From UBA9659 sp965208605 (lineage in GTDB: Bacteria; Pseudomonadota; Gammaproteobacteria; Pseudomonadales; Azotimanducaceae), in the NCBI GenBank assembly GCA_965208605.1, contig OZ242345.1, forward strand, positions 1,116,001-1,180,000: a DNA stretch of 64,000 bases. The letters run 5' to 3'. Made by a program: the position numbers and the translations under genes. A model generated the notes under the pieces. It ran no database searches, was not told the origin of the DNA, and saw only the letters and a program-made list of their open reading frames with translations. Positions 48,301-49,209 of this stretch are shown piece after piece (positions within the stretch are counted from its first letter, which is position 1; every line of letters starts with the position of its first letter).

Positions 48301-49154
48301 GCGGTGCCGTAGTCGGAGCGGTCAAGCGAAGTCATCACAGCCGTTGCCTCAATGGTTCTGGCAGCCGGCAGAATAATATTCGGCGGCATGCCATCCACCT
48401 TGTGCTGCGGGTCATTGGTGATGATGTGTGCCGCCAGGCTCAGGTCCACTGGGTCGCCATCCTCGTCGATAATACTGCCGCCATTCAACTGCAATGCATT
48501 CGCGCCGATGCTGATGCCAGTGGGGTCTTCGTCGTCGGATTGTATGATGTAATTAAAAAGCAGGCTCTGGATCCTACTAGCCCCGGGATTGGAAGAACTC
48601 ATCCGGACGGTACCGCTATCAAGGGTCAACTCCAGAATCGGACTACCCGTTACCGTCACCGGCTGGTTAAAGATTGCCCTCACCGTAATCGTTTCGCCCT
48701 GAGCGTAGGGGGATTCATCAGTGAGTATGTTGAGGTGCAGTACTCCAATATTGCTCACCACAAAGTCGAAGGTCTCGGTGTCGAAGTATTGAAAGTTGAA
48801 CCCATTCTGTACTCGATAGATCAGTTGGGTTGTCCCCACCACGGTCGGTGTGCCGCTTAGTATGCGAGAGGTTCGGTCAAATTCCATCCCTGGCGGTAGC
48901 GGCCTGAGGGTGTAGAGCAGGGATGTTTCTGCTGCTAAGTTACCCGTTGCTTGTGGCAGTGTATGGGGAGAGTAGAGCACAGTCGCCAGGGCATGTGGCA
49001 CATCAATCGGTGGGAGGTGCAATTCATCAGGATCCTGAATCGGTCTCTGCGCCTGCGCCGTGCCTGCCAGCAATGCCAGCGCAACAGCAAACAGCACACC
49101 CGTCAGCCGGTGGTTTGATGGATGCCGTGGGGGGCGGGCTCCCTGTGCCATCAT
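14211..49154 (-). CDS. Giant Ig-repeat autotransporter surface protein (about 11,647 aa)
   Basis: One uninterrupted frame of nearly 35 kb encodes a predicted protein above 1 MDa. I chose ATG 49154 because it begins a textbook signal peptide: Arg/His n-region, LTGVLFAVALALLAG core, AQA-Q cleavage. The frame extends in register to a GTG at 49217 through a run of 23 C. The mature part is Thr/Asp-rich Ig-like modules: putative-Ig domains (LPPGMxFD...LSGTPT), roughly 120-residue modules (DSGTVRM...GISIGANALxLNGGSI...HKVDG), HYR domains (TITWTATD) and DUF5011-like domains (NPQTVEFGSxYxDPGATATD...TVSD). Cadherin-like and beta-sandwich domains (AENxxxSVATYTATDAE, ANLSSLTLSAG) also occur. The last 400 or so residues form a type V autotransporter beta-barrel ending ...GSIAY. 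I noticed no cysteine on reading through. Probably a phase-variable adhesin or fibre; the ligand is unknown. Confidence 0.93.
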   Translation of the reverse strand: MMAQGARPPRHPSNHRLTGVLFAVALALLAGTAQAQRPIQDPDELHLPPIDVPHALATVLYSPHTLPQATGNLAAETSLLYTLRPLPPGMEFDRTSRILSGTPTVVGTTQLIYRVQNGFNFQYFDTETFDFVVSNIGVLHLNILTDESPYAQGETITVRAIFNQPVTVTGSPILELTLDSGTVRMSSSNPGASRIQSLLFNYIIQSDDEDPTGISIGANALQLNGGSIIDEDGDPVDLSLAAHIITNDPQHKVDGMPPNIILPAARTIEATAVMTSLDRSDYGTATSDDPNAMITDNAPAAFPLGPTTITWTAADDLGNEAHATQVVTVVDTTAPVIALLGANPQTVEFRSVYSDPGATATDAVDDNTELAIRIAIDASAVDTNQVGTYPVTYDVSDTVGNVADTVTRTVVVTQTTTVQQLLILDDDPVYTEYETLRVNVIFAQNVTVTGSPILELSLDSGVVRMSAGTSSAASATLPFTYVIQSEDEDPTGISIGANALKLNGGSIIDEDGDPVDLSLAAHVITDDSGTKVDGDPPRVERLEITSAPDNGYAYGPGEEITVLLVFSEVLTGALESLHLRLSLAFRRTVTTQKTTRPADFPDRSVLLTYTVRSDDNAPNGISIVSFALRLRSGGSVTNAAGTPLILNLSGHTVTNHRSHRVDGVPPDIFPPDDRTIEARAALTPLGRSHYGWAFSFSDADAVITNDAPAAFPLGQTTITWTAADAAGNEVHGTQVVTVRDTTAPVITLTNDNADGNTVSRGSAYREHRATVTDAVDDNTELAIRIAIDASAVDTNRVGTYPVTYDVTDAAGNVADTVTRTVLIIDLTAPPAYTAEATGVMTPLSRADYGSATSVAPNTDITDNAPAVFPLGETTITWTAVDSHGNISFTTQTITIIDTTKPRLTVPNEVTLEATGATTIVITGQAVATDLVTDPVLVTREPESNEFTVGDHTITWSADDGNGNTATAEQTITITDTSKPAITLLDDNARRNTVSRGSAYREFGATATDLVDDDDELAIRIVVDASAVDTNQVGTYLVTYDVSDTATNVADTVTRTVTVIERLTVQRFLYLKREPYLYNESLEILLHFDQQVTVTGFPTLDVILDSGTVRFEYAGVQGIQTTTPIFFHRVGSSDEDNTGLSIGADALRLNGGTMNDPDGNPIDISLAEVAFTDDPQLQVDGNPPRLQNFVVSETDFPLWKSQEMVVDITFDQPVMVTGAPFVEVILDSGAVRLTTTPTTSLTSVVSFRYTIQATDGDRTGISIGANALQLNGGSIIDPAGNPVVDLNLAAYTITNDRDLTVDGAPPRVQNIIVSGIESPYTQGRLLGVSIIFDRPITVIGHPTLDLGLDTGTVRMRRGFLDVGVASRVNFRHAVQATDQDHTGVSVGADALQLHGGSIIDPVGNVARISLSTHAVTEDSLIGQHLVVDGKAPRVRELNLLSAGAPYREGDKIEVEIFFDEPVTVEPAGLSLDLGLDTGTVRMRHTNRVHHQPTDARNRTTHMIFAYTIGPTDEDLTGISIAADALKLHGSSVYDLAYNPADLSLAAYAFSNHPDHHVDGITPRVQALNLISTNALYRADDKIEVEVIFQQPATVTGEVYLVLDLDTGNVQMRHTNRVDGPTTRLVFAYAVRPGDEDLTGLSIVANALKLSGGSRITDQADNPADLSLAAHAFINKPNTQVDARKPTVREVNVTGADSPYGRGETFYIEIVFDQPVLVTGEPQLEARLRGIAGVSIMMDYVNPSGDSASPSLFFAHTVRAMDQDPNGVSLYHYGLRSEDNGNTITDQAGNPAARSLFGHTFDNNPNLRVDGATQAHIAFTVPDIHVFLDEAFDDIIHPAATGPGVGDHENYRIDALPDGMWYDPPFRRFRGRLTELGTTRITILLVGTSASATFNFVVVNKLLLLSAPASVDTHAALNQPFDHILPAATGAATRPDQTYRVQPVPAGMRFDPQTRRLFGTPTRLGTTTMQYSVNIVIPADPHSPLTFPERTRTTTVTFDLVVLEAAEVTQIVHQPPPGDGYRLGDVIEVGLIFSRAVRVEGAPTLTLAFDRANVQAAYKSRGGATTSRIDFTHTVRAQDLDENGFAVLENALQLNGGRIDDEYGNPADLVLEGIAFTGGSSDSVFVDGEAPRATSLEIISRPAQGVTYLLGETIRIRLTLNRPVTPHGSPVLSLPVRVALHGSRLFEPRILTYSDFSGAPRREMIFTYQVQDRDVDNDGISVGLRADGGMSLSGGRLTDDRPGQHALILALHRLAISNADAHQVGADPYYMRTGINRGTRQIFRATVTRGQPISPPIQLPQAFGGVGRLTYDLDRGTTNSLDELFGVVYDPTTHTLSGTPTISSYIRTIYDFPATDSRGSARRARLDVELLILEEDGSVAQFRPLGLAAPNPSPLTFTQGFAVNYTFPEITGGTGVDPNINHIGDHRSVFGSLPPGLTFHVRTRRLSGTPTRVGNWRPQFSFTDQAYLAYDSQGGRGNFAYYVTMNVAAVPSFDEPQSLTLAHNQPLPDAPAAQTKLPTPRDGAPPFVYRLEGDLPPGVTFDAATRALSGTPTELGDTTLRYFATDTSGAVASVDFTFYVRDLTAPMVTGLSILSTPNGRNWYGIGDEIEVEVRFNEPVVGDRENLNLTLILNSGLAIAQYQVHENESRALFTYTVQEGDMAGNGIGIADNALNVARGGLADAAGNDVAGLALTSFEFVNNRAHKVDGVRPKVKTADIQTNPKTGDTYGAGEHIEVAIFFTEPVLHDDKDDMRLKLQVGEDEAFSQESLLGLSTFIRLVYYIQVGDEDHNGVSYDELVLAEGGSAVDVADNPAILLFPDDVIIADQAGHKVDTRAPQITAMRIISAPQQFGYYHAGERITARVDFSEPVTLGTGAPVLSMSLGDAAPRLIAMEYRAVRAEDDFLLFGYTVQAGDEDHNGVGIAADALEITGDMISDIAGNPLVPPDLSAFAFDNDARQKVDGGMPQVTGLSIISTPNARHWYGIGDEIEVEVLFSEAVLDDTENLNLTLTLDTGTVIAQYQVQENKSRAVFTYTVQAGDVDTTGVGFAADALNVTRGNLVDAAGNEVNLDLAPFAFENDPQHKVDGVPPDIAAPDAMTFEATAAETPLTTDENYGTATSTDTTATISSNAPDVFPLGETPITWTATDPAGNEMTAPQVVTVVDTTKPVIALLGDNPQTVEFGTAYTELNATATDEVDDDITLTAKIVIDVSGVDTNQVGNHQVTYDVSDTNNNTADTVTRMVTVTDTMGPRVTSIEILPPSGDKPDPHFFKLDEPIYVRVQFDDDLYGDGGLRDATELRLVLSIDRNNVILSGTTQHSSGYVEFQHNVQPGNLDLDGISIGADALSVVAGGSVADRLGNGVNLRMEHVVIINDPTRKVDGVPPAVRSAYIAGNPDTGDTYRAGEEILVFVTFEERFLQEDSEGLRLKLNLGATEVITTEQQTVSLPGVNIEQFRYTVQDGDYDPDGISFNELHLAGGGSVTDPAGNPLPLIFPDHVAVTDHPEHKVDAVAPQVTNVSITSRPQQFGYYVAGERITARVDFSEPVTVADGTTPVLQMSLGDVSPRLVAMEYETAQAGDDSMLFGYTVQTGDEDHNGIGIAADALEVTGGDPTTVTDAVGNPAVLDLAAFAIENDPLHKVDGAPPDITAPADMTIEATAVLTPLTADDYSSATSTDGTADISSNAPPVFPLGETTITWTATDPAGNEMMDTQVVTVVDTTKPVIALLGDNPQTVEFGTTYTELNATATDEVDDDITLTAKIVIDVSGVDTNQVGNHQVTYDVSDTNNNAATTVTRMVTVTDTAAPDITAPAAYTTEATATLTPLGRSDYGTATSTDREAMITDDAPLAFSVGVHTITWTATDTNTLFSTAAQTITITDTTKPDITAPENITKEATGPTTPVTVGLATATDLVTDPVIITRTPEGNEFAVGTHTITWKADDGNGNIITAAQTITITDTTAPDIAAPRNITKEATGPTTPVTVGLATATDLVTDPVIITRTPEGNEFAVGTHTITWKADDGNGNIITAEQTITITDTTKPSIALLGANPQTVEFGSTYTDPDATATDLVDDDIKLTEKIHAVSTVDTGTVGDYTVTYTVSDKATNAATPVLRMVTVTDTAAPDIIAPDTYTTEATATLTPLGRTHYGTATSPDREAMITDDAPPVFPLGDTTITWTATDKSTNEMMDTQVVTIVDTTKPDIAAPENITKEATGPTTPVTVGLATATDLVTDPVIITRSPEGNEFAVGVHKIIWTADDDNGNIITAEQTITITDTTKPVIALLGDNPQTVEFGSIYNDPGATATDLVDNDTELTEKIAAASTVNTGTVGDYTVTYTVSDKATNAATPVIRMVIVTDTAAPDISPPADITLEATDTLTPLGRTHYGTATSTDREAMITDDAPLVFPLGDTTITWTATDKSTNEMMDTQVVTIVDTTKPDIAAPENITKEATGPTTPVTVGLATATDLVTDPVIITRTPTGNDFTVGTHTITWKADDGNGNIITAAQTVTITDTTKPVIVLLGDNPQTVEFGSIYNDPGATATDAVDDNDELTTQIAAASTVDTGTVGDYTITYTVSDNATNAATPVIRMVTVTDTVAPTIIAPADITFEATDTLTPLDRTHYGTATSTDREAMITDDAPDAFPLGDTPITWRATDTNDLFSTAAQTITITDTIAPDITAPRNITKEATGPTTPVTVGLATATDLVTDPVIITRSPEGNEFAVGTHTITWKADDGNGNISTAEQTITITDTTKPVIALLGDNPQTVEFGSVYNDPGATATDAVDDNDVLTTQIAAASTVDTGTVGDYTITYTVSDKATNAATPVTRTVMVTDTEAPSISPPAAYTTEATATLTPLGRIHYGTATSGDDTADITDDAPPVFPLGPTTITWTATDKSTNEMMATQVVTIVDTTKPDIAAPENITKEATGPTTSVTVGLATATDLVTDPVIITRSPTADAFAVGTHTITWKADDDNGNIITAAQTVTITDTTKPVIVLLGDNPQTVEFGSIYNDPGATATDAVDDNDELTTQIAAASTVNTGTVGNYTVTYTVSDKATNVATPVTRMVTVTDTEAPDISPPADITFEATDTLTPLSRSDYGIATSTDDTADITDDAPNVFPLGDTPITWRATDINSLFSTAAQTITITDTTAPDITAPRNITEEGTGPTTPVTVGWAIATDLVTDPVRITRSPTDDAFAVSTHTITWKADDGNGNIITAEQTITITDTTAPVIMLLGANPQTVEFGSIYNDPGATATDAVDDNNLLTTQIAAASTVDTGTVGDYTVTYTVSDTATNAATPVIRIVTVTDTAAPDITAPAAYTTEATATLTPLGRTHYGIATSTDGNADITDDAPDAFPLGPTTITWTATDKSNNEDRATQVVTIVDTTKPVIALLGDNPQTVEFGSVYTDPGATATDAVDDNDELTTQIAAASTVDTDTVGDYTVTYTVSDKATNAATPVLRMVTVTDTEAPSISPPAAYTTEATATLTPLGRSDYGIATSSDSDAMITDDAPPVFPLGPTTITWTATDKSTNEMMATQVVTIVDTTKPDIAAPENITKEATGPTTPVTVGLATATDLVTDPVIITRAPEGNEFAVGTHTITWKADDGNGNIITAEQTITITDTTKPVIVLLGDNPQTVEFGSTYTDPDATATDLVDDDIKLTEKIHAVSTVDTGTVGDYTVTYTVSDKATNAATPVLRMVTVTDTAAPDIIAPAAYTTEATATLTPLDRSDYGIATSTDDTADITDDAPDAFPLGDTPITWRATDTNTLFSTAAQTITITDTTKPDIAAPRNITKEATGPTTPVTVGLATATDLVTDPVIITRTPEGNAFAVGTHTITWKADDGNGNISTAAQTITITDTTKPVITLTNDNADSNTVELGSAYTEHGATATDAVDDNTELTRRIAINAGAVDVDLIGTYAVTYDVTDAEGNAADRVTRMVMVTDTVIPDITAPLAMTFEATDTLTPLSRSDYGIATSGDDTADITDDAPDAFPLGATTITWTATDPATNEMIATQVVTIVDTTPPDIALLGADPQTIEFGSIYNDPGATATDAVDDNDELTIRIAAVSTVNTGTVGDYTITYTVSDTATNAATPVIRMVTVTDTEAPDISPPADITFEATDTLTPLGRTHYGTATSTDGNADITDDAPDAFPLGDTTITWTATDKSTNEMMDTQVVTIVDTTKPDITAPENITKEATGPTTPVTVGLATATDLVADPVIITRTPEGNEFAVGTHTITWKADDGNGNIITAEQTITITDTTPPVIVLLGDNPQTVEFGTAYTELNATATDEVDDDIKLTARIVADANAVDTGTVGDYTVTYTVSDKATNAATPVLRTVTVTDTAAPSITAPADITFEATDTLTPLSRSDYGTATSGDDTADITDDAPDAFPLGDTTITWTATDKSTNEMMDTQVVTIVDTTKPDITAPGNITEEATGPTTPVTVGLAIATDLVADPVIITRSPEGNEFAVGVHKIIWTADDDNGNIITAEQTITITDTTKPVITLTNDNADSNTVELGSAYTEHGATATDAVDDNTELTRRIAINAGAVDVNRLGTYPVTYDVSDTEGNPAERVTRMVMVTDTMEPDITAPLAMTFEATDTLTPLSRSDYGTATSGDDTADITDDAPDAFPLGDTTITWTATDKSTNEMMATQVVTIVDTTKPDIAAPENITKEATAPTTPVTVGLAIATDLVTDPVIITRTPESNEFAVGTHTITWKADDDNGNIITAAQTITITDTTKPVIALLGDNPQTVEFGSIYNDPGATATDAVDDNDELTTQIAAASTVDTGTVGDYTITYTVSDTATNAATPVIRMVTVTDTEAPDIIAPADITFEATDTLTPLSRTHYGTATSTDRGAMITDDAPLAFSVGVHTITWTATDTNTLFSTAAQTITITDTTKPDITAPRNITKEATAPTTPVTVGLATATDLVTDPVTITRTPTGNDFTVGTHTITWKADDDNGNIITAAQTITITDTTPPVIALLGDNPQTVEFGTAYTELNATATDEVDDDIKLTARIVADANAVDTGTVGDYTVTYTVSDTATNAATPEIRTVTVTDTAAPDISPPADITFEATDTLTSLDRADYGTATSGDDTADITDDAPDAFPLGDTPITWRATDTNTLFSTAAQTITITDTTKPDITAPENITKEATGPTTPVTVGLATATDLVADPVIITRTPEGNEFAVGTHTITWKADDDNGNIITAEQTITITDTTKPVIALLGDNPQTVEFGSVYNDPGATATDAVDDDDELTIRIAAVSTVDTGTVGDYTVTYTVSDKATNAATPVLRMVTVTDTAAPTITAPADITFEATDTLTPLGRTHYGTATSTDREAMITDDAPLAFSVGVHTITWTATDTNTLFSTAAQTITITDTTAPDIAAPRNITKEATAPTTPVTVGLATATDLVTDPVIITRTPEGNEFAVGTHTITWKADDGNGNIITAEQTITITDTTPPVIVLLGDNPQTVEFGSIYNDPGATATDAVDDNDELTIRIAAASTVDTGTVGDYTVTYTVSDKATNVATPVTRMVTVTDTAAPDISPPADITFEATDTLTPLDRSDYGIATSGDDTADITDDAPDAFPLGATTITWTATDPATNEMMATQMVTIVDTTKPVIALLGADPQTVEFGTTYTELNATATDEVDDDDELTRRIVIDANAVDVDLIGTYAVTYDVTDAEGNAADRVTRMVMVTDTVIPDITAPLAMTFEATDTLTPLSRSDYGTATSGDDTADITDDAPDAFPLGATTITWTATDPATNEMMATQVVTIVDTTPPDIALLGDNPQTVEFGSIYNDPGATATDAVDDNDELTTQIAAVSTVDTGTVGDYTVTYTVSDKATNAATPVLRMVTVTDTAAPTITAPADITLEATDTLTPLGRTHYGTATSTDREAMITDDAPPVFSVGVHTITWTATDTNTLFSTAAQTITITDTTAPDIAAPRNITKEATGPTTPVTVGLATATDLVTDPVIITRSPTDDAFAVGTHTITWKADDDNGNIITAEQTITITDTTPPVIVLLGDNPQTVEFGTAYTELNATATDEVDDDIKLTARIVADANTVNTGTVGDYTVTYTVSDTATNVATPVTRMVTVTDTEAPDIIAPADITLEATDTLTPLGRTHYGTATSTDGNADITDDAPDAFPLGDTPITWRATDTNSLFSTAEQTITITDTTKPVITLTNDNADSNTVELGSAYTEHGATATDAVDDNTELTRRIVIDANAVDVDLIGTYAVTYDVTDAEGNAADRVTRMVMVTDTVIPDITAPLAMTFEATDTLTPLGRTHYGIATSTDDTADISDDAPEMFSVGATTITWTATDPATNEMIATQVVTVVDTTKPVIALLGDNPQTVEFGSIYNDPGATATDAVDDNDELTTQIAAASTVDTGTVGDYTVTYTVSDKATNAATPVIRMVTVTDTAAPDISPPADITFEATDTLTSLGRTHYGTATSTDREAMITDDAPLAFPLGDTPITWRATDTNTLFSIAAQTITITDTTKPDITAPENITKEATGPTTPVTVGQATATDLVTDPVIITRTPEGNEFAVGTHTITWKADDDNGNIITAEQTITITDTTKPVIALLGDNPQTVEFGSIYNDPGATATDAVDDNDELTTQIAAASTVDTGTVGDYTVTYTVSDTATNAATPVIRIVTVTDTEAPDISPPADITFEATDTLTPLDRADYGIATSTDDTADITDDAPPVFPLGPTTITWTATDKSTNEMMATQVVTIVDTTKPDIAAPENITKEATGPTTPVTVGLATATDLVTASVTITRTPEANAFAVGTHTITWKADDGNGNISTAAQTITITDTTKPVIVLLGDNPQTVEFGSIYNDPGATATDAVDDNDVLTTQIAAASTVNTGTVGDYTVTYTVSDNATNAATPVLRMVTVTDTAAPDISPPADITFEATDTLTPLGRTHYGTATSTDDTADITDDAPPVFPLGPTTITWTATDKSTNEMMATQVVTIVDTTKPDIAAPRNITKEATGPTTPVTVGQATATDLVADPVSITRSPEGNEFAVGVHKIIWTADDDNGNIITAEQTITITDTTKPSIALLGDNPQTVEFGSTYTDPDATATDLVDDDIKLTEKIHAVSTVDTGTAGDYTVTYTVSDTATNAATPVLRIVTVTDTAAPDIIAPADITFEATDTLTPLGRTHYGTATSSDREAMITDDAPPVFPLGPTTITWTATDKSTNEMMDTQVVTVVDTTKPVIALNGLPEVRVEFGGSYTELQATATDAVDDDIQLTDKIVIAGTVDTNLAGIYHITYDVTDAAGNDAITVTRTVTLGAAQIVIDKVPPTIIAPSDVVVEATSPRTTVRVGQATATDNMDPMPAITRTPAGNEFVVGKHTITWTATDASDNSNSVEQTITITDTTKPVIVLLGDNPQTVEFGSVYNDPGATATDAVDDNDELTTQIAAASTVDTGTAGTYSITYTVSDTATNAATPVLRMVTVNPAPASTDANLSSLTLSAGTLSPTFAAGTISYAVNVVVNDVASTTVTPTTADAGATVTVAGETVTSGEASAAIDLTVGENAIAIVVTAEDGTAMKTYTVSVTRADNTAPSIQGRAAVNYAENEPITTIVTTYTATDAESNAITWSLGGTDADQLSIGATSGVLTFNAPPNFEDAQDTDTNNKYQVTVTATDNGEPNMSSTLNVTVTITNVDEDGAIDVISGTAQVGQTLTAGIVTDPDGGVTGTTWQWQSADDDSDIGGATESTYILAVADFGKPIQVVATYTDAFDDNEKSITSAPTDTVVAADAPDAPSIALAVDTGVDPSDGITSNGQVNVTGVVTDATWKYTINGGSTFTPAIGSSFTLTQGEYAATEVQVVQTLLGTDSAAANLGAVTVDRTPPVISLNGAATITLIVGDTYTEQATATDNVDDNVALTARITATGTVNTDTAGDYTITYDVSDVAGNEADRVTRTVIVQPVLAISAGPELTSSNSGNYARDGDILSLTFTVNLPLTSDPSVTIAGQNVTATKGTGNSYTATYTVVAAQVAGSDGMVASYDIGAMTAAGNPANALDPDAADSTIRIDVTAPVIDLNGGDVTLTVGDTYTEQGASATDNLDASVDVVTGGATVDTQAAGTYTLTYDATDAAGNEAMQVERTVTVNPVPNTAPSIQGRAAVDYAENGAGSVATYTATDAESNAITWSLGGTDADQLSIGATSGALTFNAPPDFEDAQDTDTNNEYQVTVTATDNGEPNMSSTLNITVTVTNVDEPGAIGAITGTAQVGQTLTAGTVTDPDGGVTGTTWQWQSADDDSDIGGATESTYILAVADFGKPIQVVATYTDAFDDNEKSITSAPTDTVVAADAPDAPSIALAVDTGVDPSDGITSNGQVNVTGVVTDATWKYTIKGTVTEVADSSVTFFTLDEGEYAATEVQVVQTLLGTDSAAANLGAVTVDNTMPAIALNGGDTTLTLGDTYTEQATVTDNLDASITLDISGATADTNTAGTYTLTYDATDAAGNEAMQVTRMVMVTDTTKPDITAPADMTFEARSVLTPLSRSHYGTATSTDGTADITDDAPNVFPLGPTTITWTATDKSTNEMMDTQVVTVVDTTKPDIAAPENITKEATGPTTSVTVGQATATDLVTASVTITRSPTDDAFAVGTHTITWKADDGNGNTITAAQTITITDTTAPLIALLGDTPQTIEFGTAYTELGATASDLVDDDAILTTQIVIDANAVDVDRLGTYPVTYDVSDNEGNNADRVTRMVVVTDTVIPDITAPGAMTFEARSVLTPLSRSHYGTATSTDRNAMITDDAPPVFPLGPTTITWRATDTSNNEMLATQVITVQDTTKPRIALLGANPQIIGFGNAYIDPGATATDAVDDNNLLTTQIAAVSTVDTGRVGDYTVIYDVTDDASNVADTVTRTITVTTAPDITAPADITFEARATRTPLSRSHYGTATSTDDTAMITDDAPDTFPMGPTPITWTATDTNSLSSNTEQIITIIDTTKPVITLLNDNAISNTVELGMPYRDPGATATDLVDDDNLLTTQIAAVNTVNINQVGQYTITYDVSDDAGNPAETVTRTVTVTDIAAPDIIAPAAMTFEARAGMTPLDRADYGTATSTDPNADITDDAPDTFSLGDTVITWMATGINGLSSADQQMITVEDTTPPTITLLGDNPLTLEVGRHYIEPGATAVDSMAGELTGSIGIDATDLDTNRVGTYTVTYTVADTTGNEAQASRSVQVLAAPDFADLNRIILSEVARSMADQNVHAVARRLEQVGGKAARSASLGGQSSLAGIITAQGRALADDQFNIKRLLADTDFVLPLGTAEGASEGAEATAEATSRLTFWGAGDYRNISDSDPLTWDGDLFSLHLGLDTQLNASLVAGVALSWNQVALDYSNYTSTPSPDRAGRIASSGDYALEMTSIHPYVGWNLGRLDFWATLGYGEGELESTDEAAPLVRNLSSEFNLQTLALGASGPLLAAGTNNLRMKVEALRTELEVAGNEQLAALSLDVSRLRMTLEATGTWSLDSGAQLGLLMEGGLRYDGGAGKTGSGTEIGSGLRYVSAANRLTLEAKVRGVAHYKGGIEEWGLSGLIKYQGAADGRGLSFSLMPAYGETTSSNLQQLWQPGLGGPEYGDPGRSDYAPRIDLRLDYGMLAPGARGHLTPYGEMTWGDGSDTYRLGLRWQFDPLFDVQLVAERRERFDATEHSIILEGSIAY
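15640..17960 (-). repeat. C-terminal HYR/DUF5011 module group of the giant protein
   Basis: About ten Ig-like modules of roughly 77-82 residues lie here, alternating HYR type (TFEARxxxTPLSRSHYGTATSTD) and DUF5011 type (GDYTVxYDVTD). Sequence divergence here is greater than in the central array. Confidence 0.75.
17960..18850 (-). repeat. Cadherin-containing block, copy 1 (duplicated within the giant gene)
   Basis: This block encodes cadherin-like AENGAGSVATYTATDAESN, then GTAQVGQTLTAGTVTDPDGG, then an SGITSNGQVNVTGVV segment. Long identical stretches recur 1,665 bp to the right (copy 2), showing an internal duplication separate from the 711-bp array. Confidence 0.85.
19625..20515 (-). repeat. 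Cadherin-containing block, copy 2
   Basis: This is a near-identical partner of the block at about 17960-18850, offset by 1,665 bp. It differs at a few sites (for example AENEPITTIVTT against AENGAGSVAT). A cadherin-like beta-sandwich module (ANLSSLTLSAGTLSPTF) adjoins it at about 20520-20830. Confidence 0.85.
20830..38220 (-). repeat. Central 711-bp (237-aa) super-repeat array of the giant gene
   Basis: The array is built from three alternating modules: HYR-A (about 77 aa, ADITFEATDTLTPLGRTHYG), HYR-B (about 78 aa, ITKEATGPTTPVTVGLATAT) and DUF5011-like (about 82 aa, NPQTVEFGSIYNDPGATATD). These sum to 237 aa, or 711 bp. Equivalent positions recur at exactly 711 bp over long stretches (for example 22753/23464/24175 and 26809/27520). 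The array is about 17.4 kb, or roughly 24 super-repeat equivalents. Some units lack or double a module. Nucleotide similarity between copies is very high. Confidence 0.9.
38220..48960 (-). repeat. N-terminal module region of the giant protein (diverse Ig-like domains)
   Basis: Reading from the signal peptide inward there is a putative-Ig domain (about 48750-48960). Roughly 18 modules of the GISIGANALxLNGG...KVDG type follow; these are distinct enough to be older than the central array. They are interleaved with HYR/DUF5011 groups at about 47930-48400, 45970-47170 and 39430-39900. Putative-Ig groups lie at about 43130-43720 and 41410-42360. Confidence 0.75.
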
Positions 49155-49186
49155 TGGCGTGCGTGATTTGCCCGATACCCAAAATC

Positions 49187-49209
49187 GGGGGGGGGGGGGG
49201 GGGGGGGGG
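49187..49209 (-). repeat. Homopolymer run of 23 C (coding strand) before the giant gene signal peptide
   Basis: The plus strand shows 23 consecutive G. The run ends 33 bp upstream of ATG 49154 and lies within the in-frame extension from GTG 49217 (GTG CTC TAC, then proline codons). Twenty-three is the length that keeps GTG in register with the signal peptide. Such tracts mutate by slipped-strand mispairing and are classical phase-variation switches. The exact count is also the kind of number sequencing gets wrong. Confidence 0.85.
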
